From the NCBI RefSeq assembly GCF_050624435.1, contig NC_134542.1:108049677-108113676 (forward strand): 64,000 nt of DNA, read 5' to 3'. Positions within the stretch are counted from its first letter, which is position 1. Every line of letters begins with the position of its first letter. This DNA is from Tenrec ecaudatus. Its lineage: Eukaryota; Chordata; Mammalia; Afrosoricida; Tenrecidae. The notes beneath the pieces were generated by a model. That model saw nothing but the letters and a program-made list of their open reading frames with translations, searched no databases and was not told the DNA's origin. Below are positions 24,861 to 36,265 of the stretch, piece by piece. The position numbers were made by a program, and so were the translations under genes.

Positions 24861-25682
24861 TCCTCATTTCAGGGTAAAAATAAAACCAGGTGTTTGTTCG
24901 AGTTTAAATGTGCATTTACTTTTGTGGCCAGAAGGGTGAAGTGTAGAAGGACTTTTGTTTTCAGTCAAAATTCTCTGGCATGATTTTCTTGAACTACTCA
25001 TAACTAAATTAATGCGCTTTCAATTTGGGAAAGAAAAATGTTCTCGACTCTAGCACACTCTGCAAGCTGTAAGCCTGAGAATCCATTTCTGATTGTTGGG
25101 GTGTGTCCAGATTACAACATTAAAAAAATGTAAAAAGACAGCCATGAGTGGAATAAATATTGAAGCAGGAGGAGGGAGCTAATCAAAGGCGAGGGGCGGA
25201 CTTGCAGCTAGGATGCAATTAATTTCTAAGCAGCAGACATAATGAACTGGGGTTCTACAAGATATGTTATGAAACCTGCTGTGAAGAAATTGAAAATAAG
25301 TAATCATGCTAGCTTAGAAGGAATATACTGTTCCCCCCCACAAAGTTTGAGATAAGAAGGCTTTCCAACATACTTTTGCCAGCCTGCAAGAATGATATGA
25401 TAGTGATGTGCGTTATTATAGAGCTGTGATGGATAATTTATAGCCTCAGAAAGCCTGCAGTGCTGAGTGGTGTGAAACATTGGTTTTCAAATACTGTGAT
25501 ACAACTGCAGCTGGTGCAAAGGTCCAGCCCAGGCAGGGTGTTTGAGCTGCAGACTTAATAAGTACTATCTCTGATATAGTGCTATGAAAGACAATGTATT
25601 ACATATATTTAGAATTTGGTGGATCCGATTGGCTATGAATTTATAGTTTGTAACAGTAGTTTGGCTCTGGACATATTACTTT
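24861..25682. other. Repeat-poor DNA, no gene seen
   Basis: No transposon is recognised. The 25100-25600 portion contains several TAAT/ATTA-type motifs (for example AATTAATTTC at 25217) and is uninterrupted by insertions. It is a weak candidate for conserved non-coding sequence. Confidence 0.35.
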
Positions 25683-26085
25683 TTTATTAAAAGATAATTT
25701 TATCAGGTACTCTTGCAGGTCTTATAACAATCCATATATCATTGGTATGAAGAATGTTTGTACATATGTTGCCATCATCATTTTCTAAATATTTACTTTC
25801 TATTTGAGCCCTTGGCTTCAGCTCCTCTTTTCCCCCCCTCCCCCCTTCCCTTGCTCGTGATCCCTTGATAAATTATAAAAAAATTATTTTCATCTCTTAC
25901 ACCAACCGCTGTCTCCCTTCAACCACAGTTTCTGTTGCTTGTCCCCCTGGGGTGGGGGTATATGTCGATCATTGTGATCAGCTCCCCCTTCCTCTCCTCC
26001 TCTCCCCCCCTTCCCCCTACCCTCCTGGTGTTGCTGCTCCCATTCCTGTTCCTGGAGTCCAGGTGGTGTGAGCTCTTCTCGCGTA
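25683..26085 (-). mobile_element. 5'-truncated L1-type 3' end
   Basis: A minus-strand copy: the reverse of the AATAAAA/A-tail region, then TTGTACATATGTTGCCATCA, GAGCCCTTGGCTTCAGCTCC and GGGGGTATATGTCGATCATTG. It matches copies at 27.9 and 44.4 kb. The pyrimidine-rich frames over it are not genes. Confidence 0.8.
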
Positions 26086-26234
26086 TCTGTGTCTGTGCAC
26101 GTGCTGCGGTCTATGGTGTGTTACTGAAGTGTCACTGAGGCCTGTTTTGTCATCTACGAAATTCAGTTAATGCTCTTACACCACAAACTAGCTGTAAGAA
26201 CGACAAGAGCAGCATTATCATAGTTGTCTTGTTG

Positions 26235-26560
26235 TTCTTAGGTGTCATTGAGTTGGTCCTGACCCATAGGACTCTCTGTCCAAGACAGTAAGACTTCGTC
26301 TTCTTCTGTCCCATCTTCACAATTGCTGGGCTGCAGCCCATTGTTGCCCCCGACTGTCACTCCTCTCATTGAGGCTCTGCCCTGTTCTCGCTGGCACTCT
26401 ATCAAGCACACAGTCTTCCTCCAGGAGACTGGTCCCGCTGGATCACACATCCATGTTCATGAAACAAAAGCTTGCCTTCCTCACTTCTATGGCTCTTCTG
26501 GCTGTATTTCTCATGAAACAAATTTGTTCATTCCTCTGGGAGCTATTGTTGGGCGCTGGC
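26235..26560 (-). mobile_element. RTE 3' tail, copy 1 of an adjacent pair
   Basis: Antisense RTE terminus: GGTGTCATTGAGTTGGTCCT (the reverse of the 'gagtcggaac' end), CATCTTCACAATTGCTGGGC, CCCATTGTTGCCCCCG, GGAGACTGGTCCCGC and GGCTCTTCTGGCTGTATTTC follow in the correct order. Confidence 0.75.
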
Positions 26561-26569
26561 TAGCAGGTG

Positions 26570-26835
26570 CCAATGCAGAGAGACCCTGTGAACAACAGAC
26601 TGCAACACTGCATGGTTCCCTGTCAGCCTCACAGTATTGTCGCATTTGACCCATTGTTGCAGTCACCGTGTCAAGCCATCTCTTGGACGGTGTCTTTGGA
26701 AGCTGACTGTGTTCTTCCCTAAGCATATGCCCTTTGTCAGAGACTGGTACCCCCAATAACACGTGTACACCACATGAGATGAAGTCTCACTACCCTTGCT
26801 TCTAAGGAGCAGTCTTACTGTACTTTTAAAAAGTA
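26570..26835 (-). mobile_element. RTE 3' tail, copy 2 of an adjacent pair
   Basis: The same tail again: AACAACAGACTGCAACACTG, ACCCATTGTTGCAGTCACCG, TGTCAAGCCATCTCTTGGAC, CATGAGATGAAGTCTCACTA and CTTCTAAGGAGCAGTCTTAC. It starts only about 15 bases after the first copy in the same orientation. Confidence 0.75.
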
Positions 26836-26959
26836 ACAAATTAATATGTATTAATATTTTCTTTATTATGTTTGTTAATTGCAAACAAAAGAGTTTGTGT
26901 AAAATAGGATTTAAAGATAATGGATTTTTTCGAGGAACTTTTGAAGTCTCTTCATATCT

Positions 26960-27525
26960 ATTGAGATAGTTAGTTTATTGTGCCAGCCTGCCTGATAAAC
27001 ACATGTGGGATTAATTGAAGGGCAGAGAGATAAATGGCTCGATGAGCCTCGCCTTTCTTGTCTCTTGCTCTTTGATCATCAGACTAGTGTGCAGCTGCCT
27101 TGCTTGTTCTGTGCCTCAATTTGCAAGCTACACTACCTATGTGACACCTAACCTGTGGACTGTGTTGCTGTAATTTGAGGTCCTTTTAAGAGTTCCTTTG
27201 CCAAACAATTGGAATTTACATCTCTTGAGCTGGGGACTGACTGTTGGTGACCTGCCTTGCTGTTTGCTGCCTGTGCTGGGATAGCCTGAATCTTTCTACA
27301 GAGGACTACCTGGCAGCCCTCAAGACCTGAAGGACTGCCAGTGTCTCACAACTCTCTCACGGGAGTCAGTTGCACTGAGTCATTTGTACTGCTTTATAAT
27401 TTAACTGTTCATTTCTTGTATCATATCTATCTATTTGTATATAATTTAACTGTTCATTATCTTTATAAATATATATAAAATTATTAGCAATCTGGTTTTG
27501 TCTCTCTAGAGAACCTAACACACAC
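26960..27525. repeat. Second copy of the 572-bp repeat, inverted
   Basis: It is the reverse-complement relative of 12633-13204. Shared blocks are ACACATGTGGGATTAATTGA, AGAGATAAATGGCTC, GACTGTGTTGCTG, GAAGGACTGCCAGTGT and GTTGCACTGAGTCATTTGTA. It ends at CTCTAGAGAACCTAACA. The two copies share order over the whole length, which defines a repeat family independently of any library. Confidence 0.8.
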
Positions 27526-27916
27526 ATATATGTGTATATATATATTCATTTTTTTAATTCTGAAAATGCAACATACAATTAAGAAAATAATGCCAAATAA
27601 GTACAATCAACTTATACCTCATGAAGGAAAAATTCTGAAGAATATAATACAGAAAGCCATTAGTACAGTTCAATAATCTAATTTTTTTGTAAGACAGGGA
27701 TGAAAATAAAAATGAACACACAAATTTCTCTTCAGTTCAGTCAGGAACCCCTAAAGGATACTCAAAAATCTAATTTCCAGGTTAGAAATTATGTATAGTG
27801 AATGAGAAGAAGAATCCTTAAAGTGTACATTTTGTGCCTTATAATTTTCAGCCATGTGAACCTTTACTTGAGATCCTATTTAAATCATACATTTTTAAAC
27901 TGTAGCTTTTTATTTC

Positions 27917-28600
27917 TTTTCTTTTTCATTTTAATTATTTTATTTGGGGGTTATACAGCTCTTATCACAATCCATGCATCCATCCATGTGTCCAGCACAT
28001 TTGTACATATGTTAACATTATTTTAAAAACACTTTCTTTCTACTAGAGCCCTTGGTATCAGCTGCTCATTTTTTCTCCTACTTCTTCCACCCTCCTTCCC
28101 TCATGAACCTTTTATAATTTATAAATTAATATTATTTTTCCATGCCTGACTGACTGAATTCTCCCTTCTCCCACTTTTCTGTTGTTCATCCCCCTGAAAG
28201 GGGTGATATGTAGATCATTGTGATTGGTTCCCCCTTTCTCCTCCGTCCTTCCCCTCCTGGTATCACTACTCTCATTATTGGTTCTGAGGGGTTGATCTGT
28301 CCTGGATTCCCTGTGTTTCTAGCTCTTATCTGTACCCGTGGTCTAGCCAGATTTGTAAGGTAGAATTGAGGTCATGATAGTGGGGGTGGTGGTGGCAAGG
28401 GACAGAGAAGGAAGCATTAAAGAACTAGAGGACAGTTGTATGTCTTATTGGTGCTATACTGCACCCTGACTGGCTCATCTCTTCCTGGTGACCCTTCTGT
28501 AAGGGGATGTCCAAATGTCTACAGATGGGCTTTGTGTCTCCACTCCGCACTCCCCCTCGTTCACATTGATAAGATTTTCTTACTGTACTCCTTATAGCAC
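27917..28600 (-). mobile_element. 5'-truncated L1-type 3' end
   Basis: The + strand opens with the T-rich tail and TTATTTGGGGGTTATACAGC, and runs through CATCCATGTGTCCAGCACA, TAGAGCCCTTGGTATCAGCT, GGATTCCCTGTGTTTC, TAGAATTGAGGTCATGATAG and CACTCCCCCTCGTTCACATT. The flanks AGCTTTTTATTTC (27904-27916) and AGCTTTATTTC (28601-28611) look like a target duplication with a 2-base length difference. Confidence 0.85.
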
Positions 28601-28611
28601 AGCTTTATTTC

Positions 28612-30564
28612 GTCTTCTGGAAACTCATGAGATAGTTGTATTTTCTCCAAGACCATAATTGAAAGACATTGATGCTTTTATAAGATTGTCCTAATCAATG
28701 TTCAGCTCTCAGGTGCATATGAGACAATCAGAAATAGCATGAGTTGGTCAAGCACAGCTTAATTATCAAGGCAACATCTAGGATCTTTAACATCTTAAAG
28801 AGGTCTTTTGCAGCAAAGTTGCCCAGTGCAATGTGTGATGTCATTTTTTGGTCCATGTGTATTCACTGTGGTCAGGACAGTGAGCTATTACTTTGTAAAT
28901 ACTCTCTTAGCCACAAAGTAATTTGAAGATTCTGACTTCATTTAACACAAAGAGTGTTTCACCTATTCTGCTGACCAAGGTACCCTCTTGGGATCCAGTT
29001 TGTACGTAAATCTTCAACTGGTCCCAAGTGATATCTATCCATGTTAGAAATCTTAGCCTTTTACTTTTGTCTTTTAAATGGCAAAATTTTGATTAAAAGG
29101 CTGAGTGTTGAGTTCAGTAGAAGATCGACACAGACAGGTGTATTACTTGTTATAAGCAGAGGAGAAATTTGGCAGAGTCTCTAACTTCCACCAAAGCACC
29201 TTTTTCTACATGAGGCTGCTAAGAAGGTGGAGGAAGACACTGCTGGATGCACTGTGGGGCAATTGTGAACTGGATTCCCTGGAATGCCATCCTATGGCAT
29301 ATTAATCGAGACCTTTGTGAAACGGGCAGAGCAAGATGTAGATGTGGAGAACATCTCCTGAACTTGAGATCTTTGTGCAGGGAACCTCCTAGACCCAGAA
29401 TACAGCTGTAAGATCAGGAGACGCAGCAGAACCAAGAGCCACAGGCTGGAAGAGAGTGAAGAATTCCCCAACCCAGGGAGCGAGGAAAGATGAGTGCAGG
29501 AGGGTGGCTTGCAGAGTGGGGTACCTCTGGGCACTTATTTGGGGAAGCTGGGTTTGCTGGCCCACAGAGCTTGAGCTGAATGGTGTCTGGCTAAGGCTCA
29601 CACTGGAGTTGCATGCCCCCTTTAGGCCTTTATTAGGAGGCCTGAACAAACTTGGTAACATGTCCAGATAAATAACTCAGCCCTGAACATTTCCCATTGG
29701 CAGGGCAGTCTATAAATTTCCTAGAATTTTCCATGAATTACATTTTGTAAATTGTAAACTAAATTAGAGATTAAGTTGTTGGGTCAAGGAGACAGACCAG
29801 TTATAACAGGAAAAAATATACAGCCTTTGAAAAAGTACTTCGTTAAAAAGCTCTCAAGATGAATCATTCTCAGAATAAGCCAAAGGAGCTTGCTGACAAT
29901 GTCTTGGTTGCAGGTCCACACACCTGTGCAACGTGTGCCATGTTTCCTACTCTTCCAGGTGCCTGTCAGCACTCCTTTGTTGTTTACTTCAGTTTGTGAA
30001 GCCCACCGTGTCCTTTGCATTAGAGCATACGTTCTGAACATTCTGTGGCTGTGAATTCTGTTTGTAGAAGGCTACAGTGTACACTGGGAGCATTCAATCC
30101 ATTTTTTGAGTCTACACACAGATTCATCCTCCACTGCGTTCTTTCTGATTATTCACCCGTGATGTGATCAATTCTTCTCTCAAACAGAATGTGTTTGAAA
30201 GTAGATTACCAACTAGCCAGACCAGTGTTGGGGCCAGCTTCACCCTCAAGGATGTACTTGGGTGCGCCCAGGATGAACAGTGGGGGACTAGGGCCACAGA
30301 GCCATGAGCAGAGGGCTGCCTTGACCAGAGGGCCTGGAACACGGAGTGTAAACTTTTCTAATCTGTAATAGTGTGTGTACCTCGGTCACGGCTTCCATTC
30401 AGTTTCTCTGTTCCCACAGGCAGCTGGGATGTATTGATCTTCTGCCAATCAGTATTTGTGACAATTTCCTTTGATCTCCATGTCCTCTTTAAACATCAGT
30501 TTTTCTGTGAATCCTTGGAGACCACTGTGACCTGGTTCTAGTGATCTCCCTCATCTGGTTGCTT
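28612..30564. other. No recognised gene or repeat
   Basis: Almost 2 kb without an assignable element. The 29290-29670 block carries overlapping frames of 71-90 codons on both strands with no motif. I read these as chance frames. Confidence 0.4.
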
Positions 30565-31051
30565 TGTTTTTGTCCTGTTCAGGATTTAGTAAATGTGGGG
30601 GTGTGAGTTTTCTCCCATGGGACATACCTCGGTTCCTGGCTTCACACCTGAAAGAATTCATGCCGAAGCCTGGTTTGTAATCCAAGTAGGTTTTTATAAG
30701 GATGGAAGAAGTTTCAGGTTTTACAGTCACTGAACACGAGCAACCTGGCGTGACTGGGCACTCACAGTGGTAGCCTGAGGCCAGAGAGAAGGCAGCACAG
30801 CTGAGCGAAAAGGGCGAGGAAGAAGGAGCGGGAGGTGGTCTCTTGGTCAGGTATTTGAGGCCTCTGACTGGGAGGCGTGGTTGAAGGTATTGGTGCACCC
30901 CATCAGCTGAATTAAGCCCTCCTGAGCCTAGTTTGGGCTGCCTTGTTACTCTTTATGGCTGGCTATGGCCTGATTCTCTTCCAACCTCCTGTAGGGGCCT
31001 TCAGGCATGGAGAGGGACAACCCACCTATCCCTGTCTCTTCCTACCTAACA
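30565..31051 (-). mobile_element. Solo LTR with 4-bp target duplication
   Basis: A 487-bp unit with TG...CA ends (on the + strand TGTTTTTGTCCTGTTCAGG ... TTCCTACCTAACA). It is flanked by GCTT at 30561-30564 and GCTT at 31052-31055. On the minus strand it follows the family order TGTTAGGTAGGAAG, GGCTTAATTCAGCTG, TGTAAAACCTGAAACTTC, GGATTACAAACCAGGCTTCG and GCATGAATTCTTTC. A 4-bp duplication suggests a class I (gammaretrovirus-like) ERV. The minus-strand 115-codon frame inside is not a gene. Confidence 0.85.
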
Positions 31052-31226
31052 GCTTAATAAATTATATTTGAATGTGGGGTCTCTCTCTTTTTCCCTTTAT
31101 AATCCACTGTGCAATTCAGAACACAGCACACTTTGCATTGATGTCGGCCATCGCTCCCCATTTTGAAATGATTTTATTCCTTCCATAAAAATTGTATTTT
31201 ACTTTCTAGCTGAGCATCAGTGTTTT

Positions 31227-31251
31227 CACACACACACACACACACACACAC
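31227..31251. repeat. (CA)12 microsatellite
   Basis: A short uninterrupted CA tract. Confidence 0.9.
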
Positions 31252-31487
31252 GAATCTAACTCTTAACATTAATCTTTTGTTAATGATGACAAAGATGGGA
31301 CATTTAAATTCAAATGAACAACGTTCCTCAAAATATTTCTTTCTTTCTATTTTTTTTTGTCAGTGAGAACAACGGACAACTGATAGATGGATAGCACTAT
31401 GAGGTTGGACTGACGATCCAACATGATTCACAGAGATTCATTCTATAGAAAATGATGGTAATTAATAGAGCAGGTTTTCCTCTAGAG

Positions 31488-31679
31488 CAGTGGGTCTCAA
31501 CCTTCCTAATACCACAACCCTTTCATACAATTCCTCGTGTTATGGTGACCCCCAACCATAAAAGTACTTTCGTTACTACTTCTTAACTGTAACTTTGCTA
31601 TTTTTATGAATCAGACGTCCCCCGTGAAAGGGTCATTCGACCCCCAAAGGGGCTGCATCCCACAGGTTGAGAAGCGCTG
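31488..31679 (+). mobile_element. SPIN-family hAT MITE
   Basis: A complete 192-bp copy from CAGTGGGTCTCAACC to GGTTGAGAAGCGCTG. It is flanked by CTCTAGAG (31480-31487) and CTTTAGAG (31680-31687), a 7-of-8 match to a hAT duplication. The interior shows GGTGACCCCCAACCATAAAA, the joined end GTGAAAGGGTCATTCGACCC and CCAAAGGGGCTGCATCCC. The 62-codon frame starting inside is incidental. Confidence 0.95.
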
Positions 31680-31767
31680 CTTTAGAGGTAGAGATGCCTT
31701 TAGAATTATAGAACAACTCTTTGCGGTTGGTCGGAGGAAGACCAACAAAACAATAGAAAATATAACA

Positions 31768-31932
31768 CTCACTACCAAAGTCAACTCACAGTGACCGTTC
31801 TGTGGATTCCTGAGACTTTAACTGTTTATAGAAGTAGAAACTGTCTTTCTGCCACAGAGAGACTCCTGGACTTGAACTGCCAAATTTGTGGACCCCAGAG
31901 CGGCACATAACCACTACATCACCATGGCTCAC
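31768..31932 (-). mobile_element. AfroSINE
   Basis: Antisense copy. GTCAACTCACAGTGACCGTT and GACTTTAACTGTTTATAGAA are followed by the reverse head ACATAACCACTACATCACCA. Confidence 0.8.
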
Positions 31933-33584
31933 AGCACGGTGTGCTTAGTCTTATGGTGGTGAGAGTGACGTGAAGGGAAAGATCAAAGAGGTTAGATCTT
32001 CGTTTTGGAATGACAACACAGAGCTGATGGCATAAGAAATCCTTCTCTCAGTAATAATCCTTCTCTCAAAATAGTCTGGACAATGTTGCTTATAAATTGA
32101 AGAGTAGGGTTAGTTAATACATAGCTCACATACTTCTTGTTATGCAACATGGAAATCTATCGTTATGCCTAACAATTAGAAGCAGCTTGTTGTTTAACCA
32201 TATGACCCTTACCTCCTCTTTTGTTCCTCGTGCTCCTTGTTCTTAAGAAATCCCTGAATACTCCATATGGTGCTACAGCTTTTAGGAACTATAGATTTCC
32301 ACCAGCTAATTTAGCATCTGTACCTTATACATGATAATAGCCAGACCTGGTGGCCTCAGTTATTATGCCTGTGTCTCATGGACAAAACAGAATATATAGT
32401 TCTAATGTAGAGCCTTTTCCATCACAACATTTGTAGCTGGTTTCTTTAGAAGAAAATTATTTATCTTAAATCAGCCATATTCCTTTTGTTCCCCATGAAA
32501 TAAAGGAATTTTTGAAAAGCCAATTTAGTAGCATGCCAGCTCAGCACCATAAAGAGTAATATGTAATGAAATTACTCTCTAAGAATAGCGATCTAACAAT
32601 GCCTTCATTAACTTGATTATTTAGATGGCAAGCCCATTTTTCCAACATAACAGTTTCTATAGATACCACATGCTTATGATCAAAATTTCTTTTCTGAATT
32701 GTATCTCTTCCCCTCTTGATTATATTTGATATCTTCTCCCTGGTTGTAAGTTACAATTAAACATAAGGACAAATGGTGCAAGGCAAAATATATTATGCAT
32801 CTGTTACCCAGCTCAAATACATACACAATCTGCACAAAACAGATTTCCCTATTGGGAAAACAGCAAATGATTCCTTAGAGAGGATCGGTATCTCACTAGT
32901 TATTCATTTATTTTTAAAGCCTCCAGTGATCATCGTGCATATCGCTAGAACAATTTCCAAGAGAATTTAGCTCTCTACCCAAAAGAGTAAATACTCTGTC
33001 AAAAAACCTTGCCTTAAAAAAACAAAACGAAACCAAAAACCTTTGCCTTAAACCGATTCATGTAATAATTGGTACCACAAAAGATGATTCTGGCTGAAAA
33101 GGAAATATATCCCCAAGCATAAATATATTCTTCCATCACCTATTAACTTGAACACATAAATATGACAACGTTGAGAACAGAGTCTTTCAAATTGAAGAAA
33201 ATATTTTCTAAATCAATGGTGATTATATCTTTTTATCTTTCTCAATTATTTTATAGAATTGAATTTTTTAGTATTTTTATTATATAGTAATTTTGTGGGT
33301 TAATCTTCTTTCCTATATATCAGAATAATAAAAATAACTCAAACCATTCATGAGAAATAACCAAAATTTTAGACTATTTTCACAAGAACAGTGTTAAGTT
33401 TGGAATTCTAGATTTGTAATATCTTCCTCATAATAAGCAAAGCGAAGTTCAAAGTTGTCAAAGATTTAATTTTACTTGGATTCAAAACCAATAATCATGG
33501 AAACAACAGTCAAGAACTCAAGCAACTATTTGCATTGGGCAAGTCTGCGATTCACCATCTCTTCAATGTGTGGAAGACCAAGGA
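31933..33584. other. AT-rich DNA without recognised features
   Basis: I see no gene or assignable repeat. The 65-codon frame at 32773-32970 has no motif. Confidence 0.4.
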
Positions 33585-34335
33585 TGTCTTCAGAGGACTA
33601 CGATGAGCTTACCCAGGCCATGGTGTTTTCAGTCGCCTCACAGGCACATGAAAGTTGGACAATGAATAATGATGTGACACAGAATGGATGCATTTGAGTG
33701 TAGATGTTGGAGAAGAGGATCGCAAGTACCACGGGCTGCCAGAAGTGCAAATGCTTGTCCTGCAATCAGTACAGCCAGAAAGTTTCTTACACCTACGCAT
33801 GACAAAACGCTCCTGTATTTTGAACATGTTATCTGAGAAACCAGGTCCTGGAAAGGAGAATTATGTTTTGTAAATAGAAGGTTGACAAAGGAGATGAAGA
33901 CTCAGAGAGACGGATGGACATAGTAGTGGAGAGACGGATGGACTTAGTAGTTGAGAGATGGATGGACATAGTAGTGGAGAGACGGATGGACATAGTAGTG
34001 GAGAGACGGATGCACATAGTAGTGGAGAGACAGATGCACATAGTAGTGGAGAGACGGATGGACATAGTAGTGGAGAGACAGATGGACATAGTAGTTGAGA
34101 GACGTATGGACATAGTAGTGGAGAGACGGATGGACATAGTAGTTGAGAGACAGATAGACATAGTAGTGGAGAGACAAATGCACATAGTAGTGGAGAGACG
34201 GATGTGCATAGTAGTGGAGAGACGGATGCACATAGTAGTTGTAGCAATGGGCTCAAACGTGAAAACCTTTGTGGCCAGTAGTTCTTCTCACTTGTAGAGC
34301 CACTATCTGTTGGAACAGACGCAAGGGATCTGAAA
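33585..34335 (+). mobile_element. RTE 3' end carrying an internal minisatellite
   Basis: TTGGACAATGAATAATGATG, GAATGGATGCATTTGAGTGT, AGTACCACGGGCTGCCAGAA and TGGAAAGGAGAA are the RTE 3'-end segments in order. The tail is then interrupted by a 24-bp tandem array (33905-34240) and resumes with TGTAGCAATGGGCTCAAACG. The repeat unit (GAGACGGATGGACATAGTAG) corresponds to the element's own 'gatggattgacacagtggc' segment. Confidence 0.8.
33905..34240. repeat. 24-bp minisatellite, 14 units
   Basis: Fourteen head-to-tail units of 24 bp, about GAGAGACGGATGGACATAGT plus AGTG, with point variants (GGACAT/GCACAT, GTGGAG/GTTGAG, ACGGAT/ACAGAT). Because 24 is a multiple of three, stop-free frames appear on both strands (for example 33914-34297 +, 33829-34233 - and 33861-34370 -). 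The 8-residue repeat MDIVVERR in one frame is a by-product and not evidence of a protein. Confidence 0.97.
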
Positions 34336-35410
34336 ACAGTAACAACAATTTTTACCAAAAGCTTAGGCAAATAATTAGCGCTATGATGAGCAAGCCATAA
34401 ATAAATCTGAATTAAAAGGCAAATTCAATACCACTTATTATGTTTTAATTGAAATTTTTATATTCGATTCATCATGCATTTTTAATTACATTTGATGTAT
34501 TTAATTACATAAAACTATTGTTTGTGTTGATTTTTTAAATTTGATTTTTACAAAGCATGTGTTATCCATAGAAACTGTTATGCTAGAAAAATAGCTTGCT
34601 CTTTCCATAATCAGGTTAATGACGGTCAGCGTTACAGCTCTGTTGTTACAAAGCAGTTTTATTACATAGTACTCTTTATGCTACAGAATTCTTATGCTAC
34701 GTCACACCACAAATGCTCTCAAGCTGTTTCACACTCATAACATAACTCGAGGGTTTCTAAGGCTGTACTCCTTTAAAAGAACAGATAGCCTGAACTTTCT
34801 CCTAATGAGTTACAACTGACCTTATGTTTAGCAATCTCACACTTACCTGACAGAGTCACACAGGATATGTATGTGTGTATATTCTCTCACACACGATAAT
34901 ATATGGTGAAGCTTCACTTACACTTGTATTCTGTGAACACATACATGCACATATATAGGTATACATGTAGATCTGATAATATAGATGATCATTTTCACTT
35001 ACCATTTTCACTTACTGTGCATGTATGCGCACGTGCTGTGTAAAGAGTAAAAACATTTTCAACATTTTAAAAATTAATTAGAAGGGATACTGTCAGGGTT
35101 TTATCCTCTTCCTAATTCATAATGCTTTAGGTCTGATTCAGAAAGAAAAAGGTGGGAAGATCTCCCCATTCTTTTTCACGGTGATTCTGCCTTCAGTGTT
35201 GGGGTGTGCTGGAGTAAGCAAGCAAGGAAGGGACGGGGAAGTTCTTATTTGATGGGAGTGCTGTCAGCTGTCATTGCCCTTGGTGGATTTTATAAGTCTA
35301 CATTTTTTTCCATTTCATTGGAAGAGTTTTGTAAATGCCACACCTCTGTTGAATTCCTCCATGCAGATGCCACACACCATGGTTCTGTCATGAATAGTTG
35401 AAATTTTATT
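34336..35410. other. AT-rich DNA without recognised features
   Basis: No gene or assignable repeat is seen. Confidence 0.4.
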
Positions 35411-35968
35411 TGCCAACTGAAACCCTGGTGCATGCAGATTTGTGCTGCCAGGCACTACAAAGCCAAAAAGCAGAGACAGAATTGAATCATTTCACACGCA
35501 ATTTATTCAGATGCGGGCAATCTTAGAAGGTGGTGTTTAAGGTCCTTATAAACCACCTTAAGAGTTTGTCTCAAGACCATGGGTTTTCTAGTCTAGTGGC
35601 AGGAAGGGGTGCAAATGAGAGAAAAGTAGGTCATCTTTTGTGTAACAATAAGGTTGAACTGTCTTTAGAGTTCTTAGGGAGTTTTAGGGTTCCTTCTTCC
35701 TGCTGTTCACAGCCCCCGAGCTCAGATGCTATCTGTATGGTCCAGATGATCCATCCTTGTCACTCTGTTGCTGTGATCACAACTTCAAGGCTTGTGAGTC
35801 TACTGAGACCGTGTATTTTACTCATTTCCCTCCATTCCCCCATTGAATTTTAAGAAACAGCGAGTTACAGCAGTTCTTTAGGATTAATTCTGGCACACCC
35901 CCTGGGCATTTGTTAATCTATCTCCCTGGTTTGGTTTACACTGTCCCTCTAACCAGTCTCCTCTGACA
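35411..35968 (-). repeat. Possible LTR-like element
   Basis: A block with TG...CA ends on the + strand (TGCCAACTGAAACC ... CTCCTCTGACA). On the minus strand it has a polyadenylation-type hexamer in CTGAATAAATTGCG, as in an LTR R region. I found no clear target duplication and no second copy in the window. The 107-codon + frame at 35530-35853 has no motif. Confidence 0.3.
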
Positions 35969-36068
35969 GGATTTTAAATATCAGTAAGTCTCTTTTGTCA
36001 TTTGTGTTATCATTGTTTGTTGGTTCATTTTATTTAATCCCACACAACCATTATAAAAAACTCCAAAA

Positions 36069-36265
36069 ACAAACCCATTGCCATCCTGTCAATTTTGACT
36101 CATAGAGACACTCTAAGACAAATTAGAACTGTCTCTTTGGGTTTCCAAGACTGTAAATTTTCCTAGAACCAGACAATCTCATCTTTCACCCATGGAGAAG
36201 CTAGTAGCTTTGAACTCCTGATCTTGTGGTTAGGAGTCAAACTCATAGCCCACTATGCGAACAGC
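36069..36265 (-). mobile_element. AfroSINE
   Basis: ACAAACCCATTGCCATCCTG and TCAATTTTGACTCATAGAGA (reverse tail) are followed by CCAAGACTGTAAATTTTCC, AGCTTTGAACTCCTGATCTT and the reverse head TAGCCCACTATGCGAACAG. Confidence 0.85.

Noticed and set aside
33905-34240. CRISPR-like direct repeats
   Set aside because: Units are head-to-tail with no unique spacers, and the genome is mammalian.
33829-34370. Long overlapping frames on both strands (up to 169 codons), including an 8-residue tandem repeat peptide
   Set aside because: They come from a 24-bp tandem array whose unit is a multiple of three, inside a dead RTE tail. No start context, splice structure or conserved domain supports a protein.
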